A stretch of DNA of 39,590 bases. Source: Clostridia bacterium. Its GTDB lineage: Bacteria > Bacillota > Clostridia > Christensenellales > Borkfalkiaceae. This document shows, one piece after another, positions 32,537 to 39,590 of this stretch (within the stretch, counting starts at the first letter, position 1; each line of letters opens with the position of its first letter). The position numbers were made by a program, and so were the translations under genes. The stretch is from the NCBI GenBank assembly GCA_900767815.1, contig CAAGAM010000198.1:1-39590 (forward strand). The letters are read 5' to 3'. Below the pieces are notes generated by a model that saw only the letters and a program-made list of their open reading frames with translations, was not told the DNA's origin and ran no database searches.

Positions 32537-33685
32537 ATGGTTAAAAAGAAAAAGCGTTTTTTCGCCTTGTTTCGCGCGGCGGCGATTGTCGCTTCGGTGT
32601 TCTTATCGGGCGGAGGGGTGAAGGCGGGAGCGGAGATACTTAAAAGAACGGACGTGACGATAAAAATCGAAGCGATGGGAAAAATATTTGAATTTTCTTA
32701 TCCCGAAGTGGATTTTTCGGGCGGGGAGCTATACCTTAAAAACGCCGAAGAAGCGGCGGAAGAAATTTATTATTCCACGCTTGTTTTTCCCGTAAACGCG
32801 AGCTTTATATGCTTTCCGGAAAGAGATTATCCGTTTGAACTGAAAAACGAAAAAGCGGGGCTGGGAGTTGATAAACGCGAGATTTTAAGGGGCATCGACG
32901 AGGCTTTGAAAAACGAAAAACACTATTTTAAGGTTGAAAAAACGGTTGAGGTTTTGCCGTGCGTAACGACGGAATATCTCAAAAAAACGCTCGTTAAAAG
33001 GGGGGAGTTTTCGACGAATTATTCTTCTTCGCAGGAAAAGCGAAAGCAGAACATCGCCCTTTCGGGTAAGCTCTTGTCTATGACGGAAATTGCGAACGGC
33101 GAGGAATTTTCTTTTAACGGCGTTGTCGGAGAAAGAACGGAAGAAAGGGGTTTTTCGTCGGCAAAAGTAATCGAAAACGGAAAATTTACGGAAGGTGTCG
33201 GCGGCGGTGTGTGTCAGGTATCGTCCACGGTGTATAATTGCGCGCTTTTGTCGGGCATGACGGTTACGGAAAGGCATCGCCACAGTTTGGCAGTGTCTTA
33301 CGTGGAACCTTCTTTCGACGCGATGGTTAGCTTTTCATATGCCGATTTAAGGTTTTTAAACGAGAGCGGCGAAAGCGTTTATCTCGTTGTGGACGCCGAC
33401 GGCTCGAGGGTTCGGGCAAGGATTTACGGGGTTGAAAATGTTTACCGATACAAGCGAATTTCGGTTGTTAACGAACTTATAGACCCGCTTCCCGAAGAAA
33501 TCGTGTACACGGACGAGCTTTTTTGGGGAGAGAAAAAACAGATGGTTTATCCTAAAAAGGGCTTAAAAAGCGCGGGCGCGCTCGAAAAATATTCGGGAGA
33601 AAAACTTGTCGAAAGAAAGCTTTTGGGAACGGACGAATACTCGGCTCTTCGCGGAATAACGCTCGTCGGGAAAAAACGCGCCTGA
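32537..33685 (+). CDS. VanW family protein
   Basis: The 382-residue product begins with a basic stretch and hydrophobic segment (KKKKRFFALFRAAAIVASVFLSG), a signal peptide or anchor. The VanW domain lies at ~165-300: FSFNGVVGERTEERGFSSAKVIENG, GVGGGVCQVSSTVYNCALLSG and ERHRHSLAVSYV. The function of VanW proteins is unsettled; they occur widely in Clostridia without vancomycin resistance and are often linked to the cell envelope. The ATG at 32537 lacks a ribosome binding site. It is divergent from the ABC exporter. Confidence 0.88.
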   Translation: MVKKKKRFFALFRAAAIVASVFLSGGGVKAGAEILKRTDVTIKIEAMGKIFEFSYPEVDFSGGELYLKNAEEAAEEIYYSTLVFPVNASFICFPERDYPFELKNEKAGLGVDKREILRGIDEALKNEKHYFKVEKTVEVLPCVTTEYLKKTLVKRGEFSTNYSSSQEKRKQNIALSGKLLSMTEIANGEEFSFNGVVGERTEERGFSSAKVIENGKFTEGVGGGVCQVSSTVYNCALLSGMTVTERHRHSLAVSYVEPSFDAMVSFSYADLRFLNESGESVYLVVDADGSRVRARIYGVENVYRYKRISVVNELIDPLPEEIVYTDELFWGEKKQMVYPKKGLKSAGALEKYSGEKLVERKLLGTDEYSALRGITLVGKKRA

Positions 33686-33828
33686 GCGTCGGGGCGATTT
33701 TGCGGCGTTTTGTTTGACGGGTTGTTTTTGATTTTTGCGTTAAACGTGTAAAATTTGGCGGCAAAGCCCGATTTTTGTTGTGTCCGAACGGATTATATGG
33801 TAATATTAAAGAAAATCGGGAGACAAAC

Positions 33829-34488
33829 ATGGATATCAAAAATATCGATAAAGAAAAGCTTTCCGCGTTTTACGGCGGCGCGCACGAATACCTTGTCATG
33901 CTCAATCTTTACGATTCGGCGGTAAGGCTTTTAAAACTCAAATTCGAGGTTTTAAACAACGAATTCAAGGTTTTATACGAAAGGAATCCCATTCACCATA
34001 TCGACAGCAGATTGAAATCGCCCGAAAGCATGATTGCAAAGCTTAAGAAAAAGGGGTGCGAAATTTCTATCGATTCGGCTCGCAAAAACGTCAACGATAT
34101 TGCGGGCGTGAGGGTTGTCTGTCATTATATAGACGACGTTTACAGCGTTGCCGAAATGCTTATGCGGCAAACCGACCTCGAAATAGTTAAGGTGCAGGAT
34201 TACATAAAAACGCCTAATTATAACGGTTACAGATCGCTTCACCTCGATATAAAAGTCCCGGTGTATCTTTCCGACAGAACGGAATACGTCGTTGCGGAAG
34301 TGCAGATAAGGACGATCGCTATGGACTTCTGGGCAAGTTTAGAGCATGATATACGTTATAAAGCCGACAAATCGAAGCTCCCCGTCGGCATAAACGAGGA
34401 AATGCTCGAATGTTCGGACAAAATCGCCGATATCGACCGTCAGATGCAGGATATGTACAAACGCATCAAGGCTGCCGAAGAAAAATAA
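33829..34488 (+). CDS. relQ: Small alarmone synthetase, RelQ type ((p)ppGpp synthetase)
   Basis: The ATG at 33829 follows GGGAGACA; an in-frame ATG at 33775 would add an unrelated leader. The 219-residue protein is a stand-alone RelA/SpoT synthetase domain: NDIAGVRVVCHY, a NYNGYRSLHLDIKVP substrate segment, and VAEVQIRTIAMDFWASLEHDIRYK. It lacks hydrolase and regulatory domains, as RelQ (YjbM) does. It transfers pyrophosphate from ATP to GDP or GTP in the stress response. The C-terminal helix (~195-219) corresponds to the tetramerisation helix. A terminator follows at 34571. Confidence 0.92.
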   Translation: MDIKNIDKEKLSAFYGGAHEYLVMLNLYDSAVRLLKLKFEVLNNEFKVLYERNPIHHIDSRLKSPESMIAKLKKKGCEISIDSARKNVNDIAGVRVVCHYIDDVYSVAEMLMRQTDLEIVKVQDYIKTPNYNGYRSLHLDIKVPVYLSDRTEYVVAEVQIRTIAMDFWASLEHDIRYKADKSKLPVGINEEMLECSDKIADIDRQMQDMYKRIKAAEEK

Positions 34489-34570
34489 TTTCCCGTAACG
34501 AGATAAATTTGTTCTGAAAGTCATGGCGGAAAATCGATATTTTCGATAAAAATAAAATACAAACATCTCA

Positions 34571-34616
34571 AAAACCCTGCAAATCTAAAGTGTCATTTTA
34601 GATTTGCAGGGTTTTT
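34571..34616 (+). terminator. Bidirectional terminator between relQ and the ABC permease gene
   Basis: AAAACCCTGCAAATCTAAA and its exact complement form a 19-bp stem around a seven-base loop, flanked by A- and T-runs, so it can stop both convergent transcripts. Confidence 0.95.
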
Positions 34617-34645
34617 ATCGGGCGGAATTTTCCGATATGCAAATA

Positions 34646-36238
34646 TTAAAGTTCGGCGAGTTTCTTTTCTGCGGTTTTGGAAAGGTAGAGATGAATCGCG
34701 GCGAGCAGTGCGGCGCAGAAGACAAGAATAATCAGCGATGAATATTCATGCGCCATAACTAAGCCGAGGAAAAAGCTTGCCGCGCCGATTGCCGCGGAGA
34801 AAATCGTTCCCGCAAACATCGCTATAAATACGGGCAGGCTCTGCTTTATAACCGCGGCCTCGTTCGACCATTTCAGGTTGGGGCGGTTGAGGTTTAAAAG
34901 AAGACCGAACTCCGCCGATAAAAATACAAAAACTACCGCAATTGCTAAGGAAATTATCGCTACGACGGGCGTTAGCTTAAGCGAAACCGAAAGGCATACC
35001 GATAAAAACGCGGCGGGGACGAGCGTTACGATTACGTGCAGAAATACTTTTGCTTTCAGCATCAACCTTGCGTCGACGGGCAGAGTTTTTACTATCCACA
35101 GATTTTTTCCTTCCAAGGAAATCGAAGGAGCGGTTATCGTATTCATGGAAGAGATGAGCATTACGCCCGCAATGGCTATTGTCGGCGCGAAACCGCTCAT
35201 TATGGCTGCAAGGTCTTCATAGTTGAACACTTCGCTTAGTTTTACAAGCGCGGCTATTCCCGCGGCGATCATGAAAACCGAGCCGATGGCACAGTTCAAC
35301 ATGTAATTCGCGCTCGACGTGAAACGCTTGAATTCCTTTTTTAAAAGCGCGCCGAACACCGTTTTTTGCTTAATCGGTTTACCGTTGTAAACGGGTTTAG
35401 GGCTTTTTGCCGTCGAAGTCGCGATTTTAAGAAAGCTCTTCGAAAGCAGAAGATAAACAATGTATAAAAGCAGAAGAAACACGGCGGAAACGCAGAGAAG
35501 AAAAATCGGTTCGCCTTCGCCCGCTTTCCCGAAAGCGTAAAGAGGATAGGCGAAATTTCTGACGATTCCCGCAATCGCTTCGCCGTTTTCCCGTAATTGC
35601 CGAAGAATTTCGGTTGCCTGCGAATAACAGAAGTAATACAACCCGATAAATACGAGTGAGATTATCGTCGTAACGATACCTCTGTTTTTGAGTTTCGTGG
35701 CGACTTTCGCAACGATATAGCCGAGTCCGCAAGAGAGAATAAAGACGAATACCGAAATAAGAACGATAAGCGAAAGTGAGCCTATAACACCTTTAACGCC
35801 GGTTTTTGCGATTATGATATAGATTATCGCGCCGGGGAGAGATACGAGCGCGGAGTATATCAGACCCATGAGATACACGCCGAGAAGCCTTGAAATCAGT
35901 ATATACTTTACGGGTATCGGCATCGATAAAAGCAGGTCGTTGTCCTTAGCTAAGAAGAGCGTTGCGTAAGTGTTGAAAACGCTGCCGAAAACCCCGAATA
36001 AAATCGACAACCCGCCGACGGTGGAAAAATAAAACCAGCCCAGCCCTTGCGGAATAAATATGGTTGCGAGCGCATATGCCGCAAAACCGAACATTCCCAT
36101 GAGAAAGAGCAACAGAACGGCGAACAAACCGATAAAAACCGCTATTGCGCCTTTTGAACGGCGATCGCCTGTTTTTTGATTGAAAAATATCGAGCGGTTT
36201 ATCTCGAGAAGTTGTTTTTTTAATAATACTTTTAACAT
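34646..36238 (-). CDS. ABC exporter membrane protein (large ABC-2-like permease)
   Basis: The 530-residue protein has about twelve predicted transmembrane helices. Its start MLKVLLKKQLLEINRSIF, followed by LFLAKDNDLLLSMPIPVKYILISRL, is typical of large ABC-2-like exporters in which two six-helix halves are fused. It starts 13 bases after the ATPase gene, on the same strand. The substrate is unknown. Together they form a second exporter, downstream of the TetR-type gene. Confidence 0.85.
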   Translation of the reverse strand: MLKVLLKKQLLEINRSIFFNQKTGDRRSKGAIAVFIGLFAVLLLFLMGMFGFAAYALATIFIPQGLGWFYFSTVGGLSILFGVFGSVFNTYATLFLAKDNDLLLSMPIPVKYILISRLLGVYLMGLIYSALVSLPGAIIYIIIAKTGVKGVIGSLSLIVLISVFVFILSCGLGYIVAKVATKLKNRGIVTTIISLVFIGLYYFCYSQATEILRQLRENGEAIAGIVRNFAYPLYAFGKAGEGEPIFLLCVSAVFLLLLYIVYLLLSKSFLKIATSTAKSPKPVYNGKPIKQKTVFGALLKKEFKRFTSSANYMLNCAIGSVFMIAAGIAALVKLSEVFNYEDLAAIMSGFAPTIAIAGVMLISSMNTITAPSISLEGKNLWIVKTLPVDARLMLKAKVFLHVIVTLVPAAFLSVCLSVSLKLTPVVAIISLAIAVVFVFLSAEFGLLLNLNRPNLKWSNEAAVIKQSLPVFIAMFAGTIFSAAIGAASFFLGLVMAHEYSSLIILVFCAALLAAIHLYLSKTAEKKLAEL

Positions 36239-36251
36239 TTCCCGCCCTCGT

Positions 36252-37028
36252 TTATCTGTTTATCATGTTTCCCGTAGGCGCGGTTTTTTCGCTTTTTTCG
36301 GGCGTTGTTCCTTTTTCCGATTTTTCGTCTTCGAGTTCGAGGAATACCTCTTCCAAAGAATCGTCACCCTTAACTTCTTCCATCGTGCCTGTTTTTATGA
36401 GCTTGCCCTTTTTGATGATTGCAACTTTGTCGCAAAGTTTTTCGGCTGTGTCGAGGACGTGAGTCGAGAAAAAAATCGCTCCGCCGTCCGAGCAGTGTTT
36501 TTTCATCATTTCCTTTAAGATATGCGAAGCTTTCGGGTCGAGTCCTACGAACGGTTCGTCCATGATTATGAGCTTCGGTTTGTGGATAAGCGCGGAGATG
36601 ATTGCAAGTTTTTGTTTCATTCCGTGCGAATACGCCGAAACGGGCGAACCGAGATCGGCGGAAATTTCAAATGCGTCGGCATATTCCTTTATAGCCGCGG
36701 CGCGTTCCGTCGTGGAGATTCCGAAAATATCCGCGATGAAATTGAGGTACTGAATACCCGTCATGTAATCATATAAATCGGGGTTGTCGGGAATGTAGGC
36801 GATGAGTCGTTTGCAGGAAAGCGGGTCTTGTTTCATCGAAATTCCATTGATGTATATTTCGCCTTTGTCGAAGGAAAGTATACCCGTAACGGCTTTGATC
36901 GTGGTGGTTTTCCCCGCGCCGTTATGCCCTATAAATCCGTAAATCTCGCCTTTTTCTATTTCGAGCGAGAGATTGTCCACAGCAGTTTTGCTGCCGTATC
37001 TCACCGTGAGATTGCTTATTTTTAACAT
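36252..37028 (-). CDS. ABC exporter ATP-binding protein
   Basis: The 258-residue ATPase has Walker A GHNGAGKTT, the signature YSHGMKQK (a variant of LSGGQ often seen in ABC-2 systems), Walker B LIIMDEPFVGLDP and switch His in FFSTHVLD. The last ~30 residues are a Lys/Glu/Ser-rich tail. It pairs with the large permease. The TetR-type gene lies 123 bases upstream on the same strand and may be co-transcribed; the gap also contains a partial match (TAAAACAAAC) to the proposed TetR operator. Confidence 0.93.
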   Translation of the reverse strand: MLKISNLTVRYGSKTAVDNLSLEIEKGEIYGFIGHNGAGKTTTIKAVTGILSFDKGEIYINGISMKQDPLSCKRLIAYIPDNPDLYDYMTGIQYLNFIADIFGISTTERAAAIKEYADAFEISADLGSPVSAYSHGMKQKLAIISALIHKPKLIIMDEPFVGLDPKASHILKEMMKKHCSDGGAIFFSTHVLDTAEKLCDKVAIIKKGKLIKTGTMEEVKGDDSLEEVFLELEDEKSEKGTTPEKSEKTAPTGNMINR

Positions 37029-37074
37029 TGTTTCTATTTCCTTAATTGTGTTTGTTTTAAATATATATCGGTGT

Positions 37075-37088
37075 ATAAGTCGATTATC
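37075..37088. repeat. Copy 2 of the 14-bp intergenic motif ATAAGTCGATTATC
   Basis: An exact match between the TetR-type and ABC ATPase genes. The other exact copies are at 30380-30393 (inverted) and 38055-38068. Confidence 0.8.
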
Positions 37089-37151
37089 GGGCTGTTTCTG
37101 CGCTCATTGGCAATGTAAAACCGCGTTATTTTCGCGCTTTTAATGTCAGGA

Positions 37152-37811
37152 TTATTTTTTCGCGCCGGAAAGGTCGGGGTGATGGCTTTCTATTTTTTCG
37201 GCTTCTTTTGAAGAATTCTCCGCGGGAACAAGCCTTGCAGGGTTGTTGCCGGATTTGATGACGAAAATCATTCCCCGAAAAATTTCGCCGAGAGCTACGG
37301 TGGTTTCTTCTTCGGTGAAAGAGCATACTTTCGTCGCTGCGAGCGAACACATACCGTAAGTGAAAGTCCACATCTGCCTGAACAGGTGTTCGGCTTGCTC
37401 TTTTGTTGCGTTGTAGTCTCTCATGATGATGTCGATATCGTTCTGCTTGTCGAACGGTATTATTTTTTGCGCGTCGTCAAACGAGCGCGCGTCCGTTTCC
37501 TGCATAAACAGCAGACGGAAAAGACGCGGGTTTTCGGACGCGAATTTAACCCATTGCATTCCGCGTTTTTTATATGCGGGCGTATAATTTTCCGCAACCG
37601 CCATGTAGGATTTAAAAACCCCGACGGCGCGTTTTTTAACCTCCGTTTTAACCTCGTCCATATCTTTAAAAAGAGTAAAAATCGGGCATGACGAACTGCC
37701 GAGCTGTTTGCCGAGCTCTCTTGCCGTCAATCTGTCCGCGCCCTTTTCGCAAATAAGTTCGATCGCGGCGTCTATCATCTGTTCTTTCGTAAATTTCGGT
37801 TTGGGTGGCAT
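37152..37811 (-). CDS. TetR-family transcriptional regulator
   Basis: CGGAGAAAC precedes the ATG. The 219-residue protein has the N-terminal TetR helix-turn-helix (~8-52; TKEQMIDAAIELICEKGADRLTARELGKQLGSSSCPIFTLFKDMDEV) and a helical ligand-binding domain with FRLLFMQ and FTYGMCSLA. The last ~30 residues are a charged tail. Its own promoter and that of the exporter at 31508-32416 carry similar palindromes just downstream of the -10 box, so it probably represses itself, that exporter and perhaps the adjacent exporter. The ligand is likely an exported compound, unknown here. Confidence 0.9.
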   Translation of the reverse strand: MPPKPKFTKEQMIDAAIELICEKGADRLTARELGKQLGSSSCPIFTLFKDMDEVKTEVKKRAVGVFKSYMAVAENYTPAYKKRGMQWVKFASENPRLFRLLFMQETDARSFDDAQKIIPFDKQNDIDIIMRDYNATKEQAEHLFRQMWTFTYGMCSLAATKVCSFTEEETTVALGEIFRGMIFVIKSGNNPARLVPAENSSKEAEKIESHHPDLSGAKK

Positions 37812-37921
37812 GTTTCTCCGTTGTCGTCTATACGTGAGTTTGCCGCAGACCGACCGGCGGGCGGCGCATATCGGGTAATTGCAATACGAATTGCACCGAA
37901 ATCGTTGTATAGACTATGTTT

Positions 37922-37937
37922 TAAAACGTTTGTTATA
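37922..37937 (-). promoter_or_regulatory. Proposed TetR operator at its own promoter
   Basis: TAAAAC-GTTT-GTTATA (plus strand) has the same arm length and four-base spacing as TATAAC-ACTT-GTTATA at 32439-32454. A second dyad, GTTATATTATAAC (37932-37944), overlaps the -10 box, giving three half-sites in a row. Confidence 0.65.
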
Positions 37938-37965
37938 TTATAACGTCAACACGGCTTTTTGTCAA
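37937..37965 (-). promoter_or_regulatory. Promoter of the TetR-type gene
   Basis: Consensus TTGACA (37960-37965), 17 bases, TATAAT (37937-37942) on the minus strand. The leader would be about 120 bases. Confidence 0.9.
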
Positions 37966-38042
37966 GCGTTACTTTAAAATTTTTCTCTCGGGAAATATAA
38001 AACAGGTTAAAAACATAAAAAGGCAAATTGCCGAAAAAACAA

Positions 38043-38078
38043 AAAAAGCCGCCCATAAGTCGATTATCGGCGGTTTTT
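38043..38078 (-). terminator. Terminator of the XRE-type gene, with a repeated motif in its loop
   Basis: On the minus strand AAAAACCGCC pairs with GGCGG-C-TTTTT (one bulged C) and ends in seven T. The loop contains GATAATCGACTTAT (38055-38068), the third copy of the 14-bp motif. Confidence 0.75.
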
Positions 38079-38086
38079 ATAAACAA

Positions 38087-38305
38087 TCAATCGATTTTTC
38101 CGATGAGATAATCAACGCTCACTTCAAAAAAATCCGATATTTTCCATAATGAGTACATATCGGGATCGACGTCTCCGCGCTCCCAATAGGATATCTTTCT
38201 TTGAGTTACGCCGAGTTTTTCGGCGAGTTTCGTCTGGGATAGTCCGTCGTCCTTTCTCAGTTCGCGCAGTCGTTCCGCGAATTTTATCGTTATTATCTTA
38301 TCCAT
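38087..38305 (-). CDS. XRE/Cro-type helix-turn-helix regulator
   Basis: The 72-residue protein starts at the ATG at 38305; an upstream in-frame ATG at 38380 would translate straight through two promoters and is rejected. FAERLRELRKDDGLSQTKLAEKLGVTQRKISYWERGDVDPDMYSLWKISDFFEVSVDYLIGK is a complete single-domain Cro/CI-type DNA-binding fold with no sensor domain. A TATAAT sits six bases before the ATG, so the message may be leaderless. It probably represses itself and the divergent promoter at 38339 through the TAGA/TCTA and AGACA/TGTCT dyads between them. Confidence 0.88.
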   Translation of the reverse strand: MDKIITIKFAERLRELRKDDGLSQTKLAEKLGVTQRKISYWERGDVDPDMYSLWKISDFFEVSVDYLIGKID

Positions 38306-38311
38306 ATTAAA

Positions 38312-38329
38312 ATTATAGACAAAATGTGT
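38312..38329 (-). promoter_or_regulatory. -10 box and AGACA-N5-TGTCT dyad of the XRE-type gene
   Basis: Minus-strand TATAAT at 38312-38317. The adjacent AGACA-N5-TGTCT inverted repeat overlaps its upstream edge. No good -35 box is seen 17 bases upstream. Confidence 0.55.
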
Positions 38330-38338
38330 CTTAAATAG

Positions 38339-38367
38339 TTGACATAGACATAATTTATCTATATAAT
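38339..38367 (+). promoter_or_regulatory. Consensus promoter divergent from the XRE-type gene
   Basis: TTGACA, exactly 17 bases, TATAAT (38362-38367). The spacer TAGACATAATTTATCTA is itself an imperfect dyad (TAGAnAnAnTnTnTCTA), a likely operator for the XRE-type protein. Confidence 0.88.
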
Positions 38368-38373
38368 AGACGT

Positions 38374-38519
38374 AACCCATAAGGTTTATAAGCGATAATA
38401 AAATTTGCCGGGAAAGGCGTGGATAATAATCTCTTTAGTTTCTGTTCCGCTTTTTCGGCGCGGGGGATTGGGAAAGGAGCCGCTGCAAACGCTACGCGAT
38501 TTGTGGCGGCTCCCGTTTT
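38374..38519 (+). ncRNA. Possible small RNA or short mRNA between the divergent promoter and a hairpin terminator
   Basis: The promoter at 38339 should start transcription near 38374. A hairpin at 38476-38513 (GGAGCCGC-TGCAAA with TTTGTG-GCGGCTCC; 14 bp, two G-U pairs, ten-base loop) followed by CGTTTT could end it, giving about 145 bases. Inside is a 34-codon frame from a GTG at 38419 (preceded by GGGAAAGG) to TAA at 38521, beginning VDNNLFSFCSAFSARG. The stop lies just past the hairpin, so either a regulatory RNA or a small-protein mRNA is possible. Confidence 0.4.
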
Positions 38520-38605
38520 ATAATCGGAATTTCTCGAAGCTCTGATAACGGTTTTTTGCGGAAACAATCTTTTTCCGTAGGCTTTTGAAAGTGCTTTTTA
38601 TGAAG

Positions 38606-39319
38606 TCAGACGTTTTCGGACGCGGCGTTATAGCGGTAAAATTCGATTCCTTCGTAGATTTTTTCGGCGATTTTTTCGCGGTATTCGTCTGTTAAAAGCA
38701 ATTTTTCGTCTTCTTCGTTGGATAAAAATCCGCATTCGCAAAGAACAGCCGTCGATTTCGATTCGTTTAAAACGTAAAAATCGCCCGAAAGAGGGGCGTA
38801 GTTTTTATTATAAAGAAGATTAAGCCCGCTTTGAATTTTTGACGCGAGAATTTCGCTTTCGGCGTCTCCGCATTTGTAAAAAATCTGTGCGCCGCGGCGG
38901 GCAGGCGAGGAAAAGTAGTTTAAGTGAATGGAAACGAAAATCGTCGGGTCGGCGCCGTTGGCGATTTCCATTCGCTTTCGCATGTCGCGTTTTTTAAAGC
39001 CTTTGGAAAGGATTCCGTAAAGCCCCGCTTCGGTTTTTCTGGTCATAACGACTTTTGCGCCCGCGCTTTCCACCCTGTCTTTCAGTTTCCTCGCGATATC
39101 GAGGTTGAGTTCGCTTTCGCGCGCGCCGCTTGTTTTTCCCGAAACGCCGCCGTCGATTCCTCCGTGCCCCGCGTCGATAACGACCGTAAAAACGGGTTTC
39201 GGCGATGCCGTCGCGGTAATCCTTACGCATGTGCAGACGATATATACTGCCGACAAAATCGCAATTATTGCCGCCGCGAAGAGTTTATCTGTTCCGTTTG
39301 AATGATTTTTGCTTGTCAT
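38606..39319 (-). CDS. cwlD: N-acetylmuramoyl-L-alanine amidase, CwlD-like
   Basis: The 237-residue protein has an N-terminal membrane anchor (~11-35) and an Amidase_3 domain: VVIDAGHGGIDGG with the first zinc His, the Glu in ESELNLDIARKLKD, VSIHLNYF with the next zinc His, and the catalytic Glu in VLCECGFLSN. CwlD removes peptide side chains from spore cortex peptidoglycan so that muramic-delta-lactam can form, which is needed for germination. Size and single anchor match CwlD. No strong ribosome binding site precedes the ATG. CATATATA sequences lie upstream (39330-39356) and might be a sporulation sigma-factor promoter. Confidence 0.88.
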   Translation of the reverse strand: MTSKNHSNGTDKLFAAAIIAILSAVYIVCTCVRITATASPKPVFTVVIDAGHGGIDGGVSGKTSGARESELNLDIARKLKDRVESAGAKVVMTRKTEAGLYGILSKGFKKRDMRKRMEIANGADPTIFVSIHLNYFSSPARRGAQIFYKCGDAESEILASKIQSGLNLLYNKNYAPLSGDFYVLNESKSTAVLCECGFLSNEEDEKLLLTDEYREKIAEKIYEGIEFYRYNAASENV

Positions 39320-39485
39320 AACGCCATATTATATATATGTCAGAAATATATGTCGGAAAATCCGGATTTATTCCGTTAGCCACAAGAGATTGTGTTTGAA
39401 CTCGGTCTTGCGTCGTGTTTTCAGGCTAATACATTGTTCCGCAAGTGTCATATACGGGTGTATTATGCCGCTTGCGCGCCTCGTC
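39320..39485. other. Intergenic region between the partial gene and cwlD
   Basis: It contains a minus-strand direct repeat of GACATATAT near 39331-39355, spaced 14 bases, which could be sporulation promoter elements for cwlD. No convincing gene or terminator hairpin is seen. Confidence 0.3.
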
Positions 39486-39590
39486 TTAACCTAAAAACGC
39501 AACGCAATACTTGTAGCCGAGAAGAACCTCTGATAAACTCGCCTTGAAGCCGTCTTTTCTATGCTTTACGGCAAATCCGCCCTCGTAGTA
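39486..39590 (-). CDS. C-terminal 34 codons of an unidentified protein (5' end outside window)
   Basis: On the minus strand the frame is open from the window edge to a TAA at 39486-39488 and ends in ASLSEVLLGYKYCVAFLG. The amphipathic, compositionally ordinary sequence looks like the end of a globular protein. It is too short to identify. It is on the same strand as cwlD, about 166 bases upstream. Confidence 0.5.
   Translation of the reverse strand, partial: YYEGGFAVKHRKDGFKASLSEVLLGYKYCVAFLG

Noticed and set aside
38306..38380. 25-residue N-terminal extension of the XRE-type protein
   Set aside because: It would be translated through two promoter elements and does not resemble the start of a Cro/CI fold.
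38355..38567. 70-residue minus-strand frame between the XRE-type gene and cwlD
   Set aside because: It lies over a consensus promoter and a GC-rich hairpin, has no ribosome binding site and no recognisable domain.

Overview
The window looks like a chromosomal segment of a spore-forming Clostridia-type member of the Bacillota, probably an uncultured gut lineage. The evidence is a SpoIIID homologue, a CwlD-like cortex amidase, a RelQ-type alarmone synthetase, a VanW protein, many lipoproteins, AGGAGG-type ribosome binding sites and TTGACA-N17-TATAAT promoters. The genus cannot be named from the sequence alone, and no tRNA, rRNA or CRISPR array was found.

The left two thirds (1-26783) is a Gram-positive glycan-utilisation region. 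A plus-strand run (1-12337) carries the tail of a surface protein, two paralogous TIM-barrel proteins with a DEP motif (one cytoplasmic, one lipoprotein), a serine beta-lactamase-fold hydrolase, tagaturonate reductase (uxaB), a broken altronate dehydratase (uxaA) fused to an unrelated membrane tail, a secreted metallo-beta-lactamase-fold protein, a GH20 hexosaminidase and a GH36 alpha-galactosidase. A terminator and a divergent AraC regulator separate it from a second plus-strand run (13694-26783): GH78 alpha-L-rhamnosidase, a third DEP-motif lipoprotein, two CUT1 sugar permeases, their binding lipoprotein, a 1479-residue multidomain lipoprotein and a tyrosine-phosphatase lipoprotein. The recognisable glycosidases lack signal peptides while several binding or unknown proteins are lipoproteins. 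This suggests capture and limited processing at the surface, ABC import, and intracellular hydrolysis. Rhamnosidase plus the galacturonate branch hints at a pectic rhamnogalacturonan, but the substrate is inferred. No transporter ATPase is encoded here.

The right third (26905-39590) is housekeeping, sporulation and regulation: SpoIIID, an unknown membrane protein, a six-copy 33-bp tandem repeat, a short alanyl-tRNA synthetase, an ABC-2 exporter, VanW, RelQ, a second ABC exporter, its TetR regulator, an XRE regulator with a divergent promoter and possible small RNA, CwlD, and the end of an unknown gene. The most notable points are the three-member DEP-barrel family, the chimeric uxaA junction, matching palindromes just downstream of the -10 boxes of the TetR and exporter promoters, a hairpin over the spoIIID ribosome binding site, the XRE/divergent transcript pair, and a 14-bp intergenic motif present three times.
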